Positions 16,698 through 23,667 of a stretch of DNA of 48,500 bases are shown piece by piece. This DNA comes from a virus: positions 1 to 48,500 of IMG/VR virus record IMGVR_UViG_3300008459_000076. The stretch is one strand, 5' to 3'. A program made the position numbers and the translations under genes. Below the pieces are notes generated by a model. That model saw only the letters and a list, made by a program, of their open reading frames with translations. It was not told where the DNA came from and searched no databases. How positions within the stretch are numbered: position 1 is the stretch's first letter; each line of letters opens with the position of its first letter.

Positions 16698-17111
16698 ATG
16701 TTTAAGAACTATCATTGGACAGTGGTCGAAGCTGAAAATGCTTGTACGGGTTTTAAGCTCGCCAAACAAAGCGACAACACCTTCGAGAACTTCAACCGAT
16801 ACTATATCGTCAACCCCAACACACAAATCCTTTTTGAGGAAATCGAGTACTTGATCGAGAGTACAAAGGACACCCGCTCCCCATCTCGGTCTCGCTCCTG
16901 TTGTTGCTTTGTCCTTCAAGGAAATAAGTACTTCTTCTATGTCAAGAAGTCCTCCTTAGTCAAAGCGGACAAGCTGTTTATCCAAAACATCGGCAGGATA
17001 CTGCATGGAGGTGGCGACTTAACCGAGGACGACTTAAATAAGCTCGCTTCCTCTGTACAGAGGCTCAAGGCTTCCCTTAAAAGCACACCCAAGAAAGCGG
17101 ATGGTCGATGA
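16698..17111 (+). CDS. Hypothetical protein linking the chaperonin and methyltransferase array
   Basis: A 137-residue protein starting 3 bases after the chaperonin stop, with AAGGGG 7-8 bases upstream. It has a Ser/Arg/Cys-rich middle (SPSRSRSCCCFVLQGNKYFF) and a helical C-terminus. The stop overlaps the first methyltransferase module as ATGA. No family was recognised. It occupies the place where a DPPY-type B module would be expected before A1. Confidence 0.65.
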   Translation: MFKNYHWTVVEAENACTGFKLAKQSDNTFENFNRYYIVNPNTQILFEEIEYLIESTKDTRSPSRSRSCCCFVLQGNKYFFYVKKSSLVKADKLFIQNIGRILHGGGDLTEDDLNKLASSVQRLKASLKSTPKKADGR

Positions 17112-17728
17112 TAATCACCCTGTTGAGAAAGCCCCTAGACGGGAGCGTAGCTGAGAACGCCTTACAGCATGGCTGTGGGGCTATCAATATAGACGCTACA
17201 AGAGTAGGTTTTGTGAATGGAGAAAACCCCTCCGCCTCCTCACGAGAGGCGTACACTCCCAATCACTCGGCAGTGGCGGACATGAACGCGAGCGGTGTCA
17301 TCTATTCCGATCCAACACGGCAACTCGGCAGGTGGCCCGCTAACTTTATCCTTAACCACCTAGAGAGCTGTGAGCTAAAAGGTACTAAGAAAGTTAAAGG
17401 GGCGATAAGCAAACCTTCGGTGGGATACAAAGCTAAGACCTCCACCTCTTGGTTCAACTCTAAAGATGGTATTCATAGGGTTGGTCATGCGGATGAAGAT
17501 GGGAATGAAGAAGTAGCGGATTGGGCTTGTGTAGAGGGTTGCCCTGTCCAAGAGCTAGACCAACAAAGTGGACATCTGAAAAGTGGGAAGATGGGTGCTA
17601 AGTCATATCAAATGTGGGGGGTAAATGGGATATATGGGGGAGGTAAAGAACACCCTGCGACATATTATGGAGATGAGGGTGGTGCTTCTAGGTTCTTCAT
17701 GCAGTTTAAGAAAGACCCAGAAGAATGA
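17108..17728 (+). CDS. Split methyltransferase middle module A1
   Basis: A 206-residue protein equivalent to the middle of single-chain phage N6A/N4C methyltransferases. Conserved marks are LLRKPLDGSVAENALQHGCG and INIDATRV at the start, GRWPANFILNHLESCEL then GTKKVKG, ADWACVEGCPVQELDQQSG, and the end GGASRFFMQFKKDPEE. In full-length relatives these follow the DPPY half and precede the HPTVKP/SAM-binding half. It has neither DPPY nor the SAM motif, so it cannot work alone. Three cysteines (SCEL, ACVEGC) are kept in all A modules. The region between about residues 34 and 70 and the stretch before the end are variable. It probably contributes to target recognition; that is inferred. Start and stop both overlap neighbours as ATGA. 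Confidence 0.8.
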   Translation: MIITLLRKPLDGSVAENALQHGCGAINIDATRVGFVNGENPSASSREAYTPNHSAVADMNASGVIYSDPTRQLGRWPANFILNHLESCELKGTKKVKGAISKPSVGYKAKTSTSWFNSKDGIHRVGHADEDGNEEVADWACVEGCPVQELDQQSGHLKSGKMGAKSYQMWGVNGIYGGGKEHPATYYGDEGGASRFFMQFKKDPEE

Positions 17729-18303
17729 TAGAAATAAAAATCGGAGACTGCGTGGATAGGCTCAAAGACCTAGAGGATAACTCCGTTGACGCTATTATTT
17801 CTGACCCCCCCTATGGTCTGAAGTTCATGAGTAAGGGTTGGGATGATATTGGAGAGGGTGCCGAACAACGAGAGTGGCACCGAGCTTGGCTTACTGAAGC
17901 CTATAGAGTCTTAAAGCCTAATGGAGTCCTTAAAGCCTTCTCAGGTACGAGAACTTTCCATCACCTCATAGCGATGATGGGAGAGGTGGGGTTCTCAGAG
18001 TTATCTGTGGAGGCATGGACATACGGAAGCGGTTTTCCAAAATCCCATAATGTGAGCAAGGCACTCGATAAAGGATTTGGGGCGGAAAGAACAGTAGTAG
18101 GGACGCAAAAAATGGGGGGTTCTGCGAGAAAACTAAAAGGTTCAAATAGGAACGGTCAGAAAATGGTCGGAGTTGACTTGGAATACGAAGAGACATACGC
18201 AGAAATAACTATCCCCGCAACAGATGAAGCAAAAACATGGGAGGGATGGGGAACTGCTCTTAAGCCAGCTTGGGAGCCCATCTGCATAGGAGTTAAGAAA
18301 TGA
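17725..18303 (+). CDS. Split methyltransferase catalytic module B1 (type 1)
   Basis: A 192-residue protein with IISDPPYGLKFM (motif IV, about residues 28-39), EWHRAWLTEAYRVLKPNGVL (about 54-73), KAFSGTRTFHHLIAMM and WTYGSGFPKSHNVSKALDKG, then WEGWGTALKPAWEPICIG at the end. This is the N-terminal, catalytic half of a beta-order amino-methyltransferase. The SAM-binding FxGxG region is absent and is found only in the C module at 21750-22532. The GSGFPKSHN form defines type 1, shared with B3. The variable segment (about 120-165) lies between conserved ends. DPPY predicts methylation of the amino group of adenine or cytosine. Confidence 0.85.
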   Translation: MIEIKIGDCVDRLKDLEDNSVDAIISDPPYGLKFMSKGWDDIGEGAEQREWHRAWLTEAYRVLKPNGVLKAFSGTRTFHHLIAMMGEVGFSELSVEAWTYGSGFPKSHNVSKALDKGFGAERTVVGTQKMGGSARKLKGSNRNGQKMVGVDLEYEETYAEITIPATDEAKTWEGWGTALKPAWEPICIGVKK

Positions 18304-18911
18304 TAATCACCCTCCTAAGAAAGCCCCTAGAGGGTACTGTAGCTGAGAACGCCTTACAGCATGGCTGTGGGGCTATCAATATAGACGCTACGAGAGTGTC
18401 CACTTCCGATAATCTTAATGGCGGGGCTTATCGTTGTGAAAACCCTACTGATAGTGAATCAGTTTCCTATTCTTTGAGAAAAGGGATAGGTGAGTATGAG
18501 CAACCGAGTGGGAGGTGGCCAGCTAACTTTATCCTTAACCACCTAGAGGGCTGTGAACTAAAAGGCACTAAGAAAGTTAAAGAGGGTAAAAGTAGCTCTG
18601 CTGTTGGTGGCTCTGACAGAAAAGTAGGTCTTTATAAGGATGGACTTAAGAAAGAAGCGGAAAATCGCTATCGAGGAGAGGAAGAAGTGGCAGATTGGGC
18701 TTGTGCCGAGGGATGCCCTATTAAGAAATTGGATACTCAGTCTGGGATACTCAAAAGTGGAGCATTGAAACCCGATGCTTATGTTAAAAATGACAGGGTC
18801 AACTCCTCTATGTTTGCAGGAGCAGGTACTTACTCAAATAAGGGATATTCATCTGAGGAGGGTGGAGCGTCTAGGTTCTTCATGCAGTTTAAGAAAGACC
18901 CCGAACAATGA
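18300..18911 (+). CDS. Split methyltransferase middle module A2
   Basis: A 203-residue paralogue of A1 and A3 with the same frame: LLRKPLEGTVAENALQHGCG, INIDATRV, GRWPANFILNHLEGCEL then GTKKVK, VADWACAEGCPIKKLDTQSG and GGASRFFMQFKKDPEQ. Its early variable part (STSDNLNGGAY, EYEQPSGRW) is shared with A3, whereas its centre (EGKSSSAVGGSDRKVGLYKD) is unlike either, so it is a mosaic. Translationally coupled to B1 and B2 by ATGA overlaps. Role as a target-recognition or linker part is inferred. Confidence 0.8.
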   Translation: MIITLLRKPLEGTVAENALQHGCGAINIDATRVSTSDNLNGGAYRCENPTDSESVSYSLRKGIGEYEQPSGRWPANFILNHLEGCELKGTKKVKEGKSSSAVGGSDRKVGLYKDGLKKEAENRYRGEEEVADWACAEGCPIKKLDTQSGILKSGALKPDAYVKNDRVNSSMFAGAGTYSNKGYSSEEGGASRFFMQFKKDPEQ

Positions 18912-19495
18912 TAGAAATAAAAATCGGAGACTGCGTTGACCGACTTAAAGACCTCGCGGATAACTCTATTGACGCGGTTATTTCTGACCCTCCTTATGGT
19001 GTTAAGGTATTAGGGAAGGGTTGGGATAATATCGGTGAGGGGATTCAACAACGAGAATGGCATAGAGGTTGGCTCATGGAAGCCTATAGAGCCTTAAAGC
19101 CTAATGGAGTCCTTAAAGCCTTTTCTAGTGCGGTCACTTATCATCACTTATTAGAGGTAATGGGAGAGGTGGGGTTCTCGGACTTGAGCGTAGAGGCTTG
19201 GGTTTATTCAAGCGGTATGCCCGCTGGAAACTTTGATTTGGCGAAGGGGGTTGAGTGTCAGATTCTCTTTGGTGACTCGAACAACAAGCAGTTTAAGAAA
19301 CTTAAAGGTAGTCGTAGAGAGGGTAAAACAGGTTTGGGGCAACTCAACTTTTTACACGACTCAAGACCTGAGAACTACAAACAGCATGGGGCGTTTACGC
19401 TCGACCCTCAAACAGAGCAAGGTGCTTTGTGGGCAGGCTGGGGAACAACACTAAAGAAATCTTGGGAACCCATTTGCATTGGAGTTAAGAAATGA
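18908..19495 (+). CDS. Split methyltransferase catalytic module B2 (type 2)
   Basis: A 195-residue protein with VISDPPYGVKVLGKGWDNIG, EWHRGWLMEAYRALKPNGVL, KAFSSAVTYHHLLEVM and WVYSSGMPAGNFDLAKGVE. The SSGMPAGNF wording separates type 2 (B2, B4) from type 1 (B1, B3) and suggests a different target or partner fit. The end (AGWGTTLKKSWEPICIG) is conserved. It is followed directly by another B module (B3) and not by an A, which suggests that an A module was lost here by recombination between identical seams. Confidence 0.85.
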   Translation: MIEIKIGDCVDRLKDLADNSIDAVISDPPYGVKVLGKGWDNIGEGIQQREWHRGWLMEAYRALKPNGVLKAFSSAVTYHHLLEVMGEVGFSDLSVEAWVYSSGMPAGNFDLAKGVECQILFGDSNNKQFKKLKGSRREGKTGLGQLNFLHDSRPENYKQHGAFTLDPQTEQGALWAGWGTTLKKSWEPICIGVKK

Positions 19496-20061
19496 TAGAA
19501 ATAAAAATCGGAGACTGCGTTGATAGGCTTAAAGACCTCGCGGATAACTCCGTTGACGCTATTATTTCTGACCCCCCCTATGGTCTGAAGTTCATGGGTA
19601 AAGGTTGGGATGATATTGGAGAGGGTGCCGAACAACGAGAGTGGCATAGGGCATGGCTTACTGAAGCCCACCGCGTCTTAAAGCCTAATGGAGTCCTTAA
19701 AGCCTTCTCAGGGACGAGGACTTTCCATCATCTGATAGCGATGATGGAAGAAATAGGTTTCTCAGACTTGAGCGTAGAGGCTTGGGCATATGGGAGCGGT
19801 TTCCCGAAGTCTCACAACCTTGCCAAGCAGTTCGATAAGAAGGCTGGTGTAGAGGGTGAGATAATAGGTCATAAGCCCGGAGTGTCAGTAGAGGACTCTC
19901 AAGGACATGGGGGCATCGCGAGAGGTGGTGTGGGGATTGTTCAGAAGAACGCGATGATACCCATTAGAGCTTCGGTGACGGATGACGCGAAAGTATGGGA
20001 GGGATGGGGAACGGCTCTTAAACCAGCTTGGGAGCCCATCTGCATAGGAGTTAAGAAATGA
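19492..20061 (+). CDS. Split methyltransferase catalytic module B3 (type 1)
   Basis: A 189-residue type 1 module: IISDPPYGLKFMGKGWDDIG, EWHRAWLTEAHRVLKPNGVL, KAFSGTRTFHHLIAMM and WAYGSGFPKSHNLAKQFDKK. The N-terminal RLKDLADNS matches B2, whereas the core matches B1, another sign of exchange. The variable segment (KAGVEGEIIGHKPGVSVEDS and on) is unique. Motif IV is intact and the SAM-binding motif is absent. Coupled by ATGA to B2 upstream and A3 downstream. Confidence 0.85.
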   Translation: MIEIKIGDCVDRLKDLADNSVDAIISDPPYGLKFMGKGWDDIGEGAEQREWHRAWLTEAHRVLKPNGVLKAFSGTRTFHHLIAMMEEIGFSDLSVEAWAYGSGFPKSHNLAKQFDKKAGVEGEIIGHKPGVSVEDSQGHGGIARGGVGIVQKNAMIPIRASVTDDAKVWEGWGTALKPAWEPICIGVKK

Positions 20062-20708
20062 TAATCACTTTGCTCAGAAAGCCCCTAGAGGGTACTGTAG
20101 CTGAGAACGCCTTACAGCATCGCTGTGGGGCAATCAACATTGACGCTACAAGAGTGTCCACTTCCGATAATCTTAATGGTGGAGCGTATGCAGAAAACCC
20201 TACAGAGCGTGGGGGGGCGGATATGTGGACTTCAACAAGAAAAGGGGATTCTAACTGCTTTAAGCGTGGTGGTGGGGGTGAATATGAGCAACCGAGTGGC
20301 AGATGGCCCGCTAACTTTATCCTTAACCACCTAGAGGGCTGTGAGCTAAAAGGCACTAAGAAAGTTAAAGGGGCGATAAGCAAACCTTCGGAGGGAAACA
20401 AAGCTAAGACTTCTATCTCTATGAACAACTCTAAAGAAGGTATTCATAGGGTTAGTCACGCTGATGAAGATGGGAATGAAGAAGTGGCAGATTGGGCTTG
20501 TGTAGAGGGATGCCCTGTTAAGACCCTCGATGAACAAAGTGGTATTTCTAAAAGTACAGGTGGGCGTATCGGTAATAAGCAAGGAGCTTATGCTCATCAG
20601 GGGCCGGGGGGGTGGTCAACGGATTATACGAAAGGTGACCCAGGTTTTGGAGATGAGGGTGGTGCTTCTAGGTTCTTTATGCAGTTTAAGAAAGACCCCG
20701 AACAATGA
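20058..20708 (+). CDS. Split methyltransferase middle module A3, mosaic of A1 and A2
   Basis: A 216-residue module. Its first third (STSDNLNGGAY and EYEQPSGRWPANFILNHLEG) follows A2, and its centre (GAISKPSEGNKAKTS, then GIHRVSHADEDGNEEVADWA) follows A1. The C-terminal variable part (STGGRIGNKQGAYAHQGPGG) is its own, ending again GGASRFFMQFKKDPEQ. The mixture shows past recombination inside the array. Like A1 and A2 it has three conserved cysteines and no catalytic or SAM motif. Confidence 0.8.
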   Translation: MIITLLRKPLEGTVAENALQHRCGAINIDATRVSTSDNLNGGAYAENPTERGGADMWTSTRKGDSNCFKRGGGGEYEQPSGRWPANFILNHLEGCELKGTKKVKGAISKPSEGNKAKTSISMNNSKEGIHRVSHADEDGNEEVADWACVEGCPVKTLDEQSGISKSTGGRIGNKQGAYAHQGPGGWSTDYTKGDPGFGDEGGASRFFMQFKKDPEQ

Positions 20709-21295
20709 TAGAAATAAAAATCGGAGACTGCGTGGATAGGCTCAAAGACCTAGAGGATAACTCCATTGATGCGGTTATTTCTGACCCCCCTTATGGTGTT
20801 AAAGTACTAGGGAAGGGTTGGGATAATATCGGAGAAGGTGCCTTACAGAGAGAGTGGCATAAAGGTTGGGTTCAAGAAGCCTATAGAGTCTTAAAGCCTA
20901 ATGGAGTCCTTAAAGCCTTTTCTAGTGCGGTCACTTATCATCACTTATTAGAGGTAATGGGGCAGATGGGCTTCTCAGACTTGAGCGTAGAAGCGTGGGT
21001 TTATTCAAGCGGTATGCCCGCAGGGAACTTCGACTTGGCGAAGGGGGTTGAGTGTCAGCTTCTCTTTGGGGTGTCGAACTCAAAACACTTCCATAAACTT
21101 AAAGGGACAAAGCGAGCAGGGAAGACAGGGATAAACAAGTGGGGGGTAGAGCATGGCTCTCGTCAGGTGGACTCTCAGATAGGGGCTTCCGCCTTTGACC
21201 TAGAGCCACAGACGAAGGAGGGGGAGACATGGATGGGGTGGGGTTCTGTTCTCAAGAAATCTTGGGAGCCTATCTGCATAGGGGTTAAGAAGTGA
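20705..21295 (+). CDS. Split methyltransferase catalytic module B4 (type 2)
   Basis: A 196-residue type 2 module: VISDPPYGVKVLGKGWDNIG, EWHKGWVQEAYRVLKPNGVL, KAFSSAVTYHHLLEVM and WVYSSGMPAGNFDLAKGVE, ending GWGSVLKKSWEPICIG. The variable stretch (KHFHKLKGTKRAGKTGINKW and on) differs from B2. Its N-terminus RLKDLEDNS matches B1. The last codons run into the dCMP deaminase as a GTGA overlap, instead of the ATGA seen elsewhere. Confidence 0.85.
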   Translation: MIEIKIGDCVDRLKDLEDNSIDAVISDPPYGVKVLGKGWDNIGEGALQREWHKGWVQEAYRVLKPNGVLKAFSSAVTYHHLLEVMGQMGFSDLSVEAWVYSSGMPAGNFDLAKGVECQLLFGVSNSKHFHKLKGTKRAGKTGINKWGVEHGSRQVDSQIGASAFDLEPQTKEGETWMGWGSVLKKSWEPICIGVKK

Positions 21296-21753
21296 AAGAC
21301 AAACACCTAAAAACACGGATTATCCAATGCGACTTGATTGCCTCTAACTCCCCTTGTTGTAGGCGGAAAGTGGGGGCTTTGGTGATAGACCCAGAGAGTA
21401 ATGTGGTTATTTCCGAGGGGTACAATGGAACACCACGAGGATCTACTTATCCATTGTGTGGCGGAGAGTTCTGTTTAAGGGAAGAGTTATCCATTAAGAG
21501 TGGGACACAAAACGATGTGGGGTGCATACACGCGGAACAGAACGCAATCTATAATGCCTCAAGGACAGGGAACAGCACACTCAACAAGTGGATGATCACT
21601 AACTGCGACCCTTGCCTTATGTGTGCGAAGGCTATTCACCAAGCGGGAATAACAAGGGTCTATCTACCTCTACACGAGCAAGTCCACATAGAGGGCGTAA
21701 AGTTCCTCAGAAACAACCAAGTAGAACTCATTAAGACGGAGAGCTTCAAATGA
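21292..21753 (+). CDS. Deoxycytidylate (dCMP) deaminase
   Basis: A 153-residue zinc enzyme starting at GTG overlapping the stop of B4. The zinc site is visible as CIHAEQNAIYNA (HAE, about residues 79-90) and CDPCLMCAKAI (PCxxC, about 103-113). NSPCCRRKVGALVID and GYNGTPRG are typical of dCMP deaminases. It converts dCMP to dUMP, feeding dTTP synthesis, and so works with the ribonucleotide reductase at the right edge. It is unusual in lying inside the methyltransferase operon, between B4 and C, with a 4-base overlap at each end. Confidence 0.9.
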   Translation: MKDKHLKTRIIQCDLIASNSPCCRRKVGALVIDPESNVVISEGYNGTPRGSTYPLCGGEFCLREELSIKSGTQNDVGCIHAEQNAIYNASRTGNSTLNKWMITNCDPCLMCAKAIHQAGITRVYLPLHEQVHIEGVKFLRNNQVELIKTESFK

Positions 21754-22532
21754 ACGAGATGATAGATTATTTCCTCAAGATGATTACGCCACCAGTGGAA
21801 GACGCTTATGTGCTAGTGTCTGACCCAAGTGAGATAAACTTCGATCTTTATCTAAAAGAGATAGGGGCTGAAGACTCACTTACAAGTACCTTCGAGCCTA
21901 TGCTTCATGGTCTTATCCTCTTGGGAGAACCGACTGCGGACGAAGCAGATCAGATTATGAGGATACTAAAGCCTGGTGCTCATGTAGTTCTCATCCCTAA
22001 GAGCGACTCCCCCATAGGCTACAAGGGTGTGATCGCTATGGAGGACAACGGATTTGAGGTGCGTGACGCAATCTTCGTTGCCGAGGGGAACTCAGATTTC
22101 TTCTATGGCTCAAAGGCAGGTCGGAGTGAGAGAGAGGCGGGGCTAGAGGGCTTTGAAGAGAAAGAGGGTCATGGCGGGATGACGGCTACAAAGAACCAAG
22201 ACATGAAAACAGGAAGCGGAAATGACCGAGACAACTCGCGTAAGAATATACACCCAACCGTTAAGCCGATTGATGTGATGGAGTGGTGTGCTAGGGATAT
22301 TGGAAAGAAGTGTAAGGTGGTCGATCCATTCTTAGGAAGTGGGACAACGGGCTGTGCTATGGCTCGACTAGGTCACGACTTTGTGGGGATAGAGCTTCAG
22401 CCAGAATATGGAAAGATTTGTGAGGCTCGTATTCGTCATTGGATGCCGATAGGTACGGAACTCAAGTCCGAGGCTGTAGGGGTAGCGAAGTCCCCTACGA
22501 AGGGTGGGATGGTTTCTATATTTGACTTTTGA
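21750..22532 (+). CDS. Split methyltransferase SAM-binding module C, with degenerate catalytic remnant
   Basis: A 260-residue protein. The C-terminal half has NIHPTVKPIDVMEWCARDIG (motif X region, about 170-189) and VVDPFLGSGTTGCAMARLGH (FxGxG motif I, about 193-212), then FVGIELQPEYGKICEARI, the SAM-binding end of beta-order methyltransferases. FFYGSKAGRSEREAGLE (about 112-128) matches the sequence that in single-chain enzymes follows the end of an A module. The first about 110 residues resemble a worn B module (ADQIMRILKPGAHVVLI, AMEDNGFEVRD) with no DPPY. It is therefore the natural shared partner for the B and A modules. That they assemble is inferred. Coupled to the deaminase by ATGA. 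Confidence 0.85.
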   Translation: MNEMIDYFLKMITPPVEDAYVLVSDPSEINFDLYLKEIGAEDSLTSTFEPMLHGLILLGEPTADEADQIMRILKPGAHVVLIPKSDSPIGYKGVIAMEDNGFEVRDAIFVAEGNSDFFYGSKAGRSEREAGLEGFEEKEGHGGMTATKNQDMKTGSGNDRDNSRKNIHPTVKPIDVMEWCARDIGKKCKVVDPFLGSGTTGCAMARLGHDFVGIELQPEYGKICEARIRHWMPIGTELKSEAVGVAKSPTKGGMVSIFDF

Positions 22533-22546
22533 GCCAACAGAGGCTC

Positions 22547-22566
22547 CTAAGTCTTAGGGGTGAGAT
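22547..22566 (+). promoter_or_regulatory. SD-hairpin before 22567
   Basis: CCTAAG (22547-22552) and CTTAGG (22554-22559) form a tight 6-bp stem with a single-base loop; the ribosome-binding site TTAGGGGTGAG overlaps the 3' arm. Lies in the 34-bp gap after the methyltransferase C gene. Confidence 0.4.
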
Positions 22567-22950
22567 ATGGGGTACGGTTTCAGCTACTTAGAAAATGGCT
22601 TGAGGACAATAGACGGTACGAAGCTACCTATCCCCAACACGCTTTACTTTGTGTTATGCTTGTTGGAGGAGTGCGGTTTCGAGGACGAGAATAAAGTCCC
22701 TGTAAACACAAGTAATGCCTATTTTAAGCTAGTGCATAAAACAGACGAAAAACTTAAAGTCACCGTTAGCACCCGCGAGATAGGCATCTTATCCATTTCT
22801 TTAGTCTTGGATAACTATAAATCGAGCCTCAAGTTCGACATAAGCAACAAGGATCTCTTATTACACACTCAGATGGACATAGGCACTACCATACTGAGAC
22901 AGATAAGGGGTCTTTATGTGTTCAGTAGTAAACACCATGAGAAAGGATAA
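22567..22950 (+). CDS. Hypothetical protein
   Basis: A 127-residue protein starting 34 bases after the methyltransferase C module. It is a soluble alpha/beta protein with no recognised motif; a Leu/Ile-rich region (REIGILSISLVLDNYKSSL) is predicted to be strand. It sits 3 bases before the RuvC gene, so it belongs to the recombination operon. Confidence 0.6.
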   Translation: MGYGFSYLENGLRTIDGTKLPIPNTLYFVLCLLEECGFEDENKVPVNTSNAYFKLVHKTDEKLKVTVSTREIGILSISLVLDNYKSSLKFDISNKDLLLHTQMDIGTTILRQIRGLYVFSSKHHEKG

Positions 22951-22953
22951 GCG

Positions 22954-23667
22954 ATGATACTTGGACTTGATCCGTCATTGAGAAACTTCGGTTGGGTGTT
23001 GATGACGGACGAGGGAGATTTCTTGGATAAGGGCATGATGAGTACGGAGGCGGATATGGTGTTTGTGGAGCGGTATATCTACTTGAGGGAGGGTCTGAGG
23101 AAAGTGGTGCAGATGCTGAGGGAAAAGTATCCAAATGATGTGATGAGGGTAGGCATAGAGTCGCCCATCTTTAACGACCTCTATTCTGAGGGTATGTATG
23201 GGTTATTCCTCTACTCGAACGAGGCGTTGATGTTAGAGAAGTTGGATACGGTGTATTTAACACCGAACCAAGTGAAGGCTCATGCTCATGTGTACTTGGG
23301 TCGTCCGAAGGGTTGGAAAATGCAGAAGGCGGACATGGTGGACGCGGTAAAGAAAGCCACACAAGGTCAAGGTGCTAAGGCGTGGAATCACCACCAAGCA
23401 GACGCTTATTGGGTGGGTCGTACAGCGGGTAGATTTTGGAAACTTGTGGAGGGGGATCTAGATATAGCGGACTTATCCGATTTGGAGAGGAAGCATTTCA
23501 CAGATCTAGAGCGGTATGTACAGGGAAAGAAAGCTGGCAAGATTAAGCGTATGGGGATAACCCACAAAGAAGATGACCGATATTTTAGGTGGTCTTCTAT
23601 AACTACAACCGATGAGTCACCTAGCGTGGGAGACTCAGACAACCCGAACGGAGCGAGCGATGAGTAA
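22954..23667 (+). CDS. ruvC: RuvC-like Holliday junction resolvase
   Basis: A 237-residue protein. The RNase H-fold active-site acids are visible: MILGLDPSLRNFGWVL (D6), VGIESPI (E69) and NHHQADAYWVG (D150). This is the RuvC pattern. RuvC resolves four-way junctions formed in recombination and clears branches before packaging. The C-terminal about 65 residues (from KHFTDLERYVQGKKAGKIKR) extend past the usual about 170-residue fold and are charged. It overlaps the start of recA, which supports joint expression. AAAGGA lies upstream of the ATG. Confidence 0.85.
   Translation: MILGLDPSLRNFGWVLMTDEGDFLDKGMMSTEADMVFVERYIYLREGLRKVVQMLREKYPNDVMRVGIESPIFNDLYSEGMYGLFLYSNEALMLEKLDTVYLTPNQVKAHAHVYLGRPKGWKMQKADMVDAVKKATQGQGAKAWNHHQADAYWVGRTAGRFWKLVEGDLDIADLSDLERKHFTDLERYVQGKKAGKIKRMGITHKEDDRYFRWSSITTTDESPSVGDSDNPNGASDE

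Larger units (their letters stand above)
17108..21295 (+). repeat. Array of seven methyltransferase module genes with near-identical seams
   Basis: Modules run A1-B1-A2-B2-B3-A3-B4. Every B module starts with the same 29 bases (ATGATAGAAATAAAAATCGG and nine more) at 17725, 18908, 19492 and 20705. A modules start ATGATAATCAC at 17108, 18300 and 20058 and share 24 identical bases about 45 bp in. B ends (GAGTTAAGAAATGAT) and A ends (TTTAAGAAAGACCC) are also near-identical. Interiors differ strongly. Every joint is a 4-base ATGA overlap. This gives many sites for homologous recombination between modules. Confidence 0.9.

Noticed and set aside
17725-20710. Programmed ribosomal frameshifting to fuse B and A modules
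   Set aside because: No slippery heptamer precedes the seams; the ATGA overlap fits stop-restart translation better.
17108-21295. Methyltransferase fragments as decayed pieces of a frameshifted gene
   Set aside because: Each piece has its own start in an ATGA overlap, similar length, conserved ends and intact key motifs across copies; decay would leave random breaks. Not fully excluded for single modules.
17108-21295. CRISPR-like repeats
   Set aside because: The repeats are coding modules of about 600 bp with no short spacer pattern.
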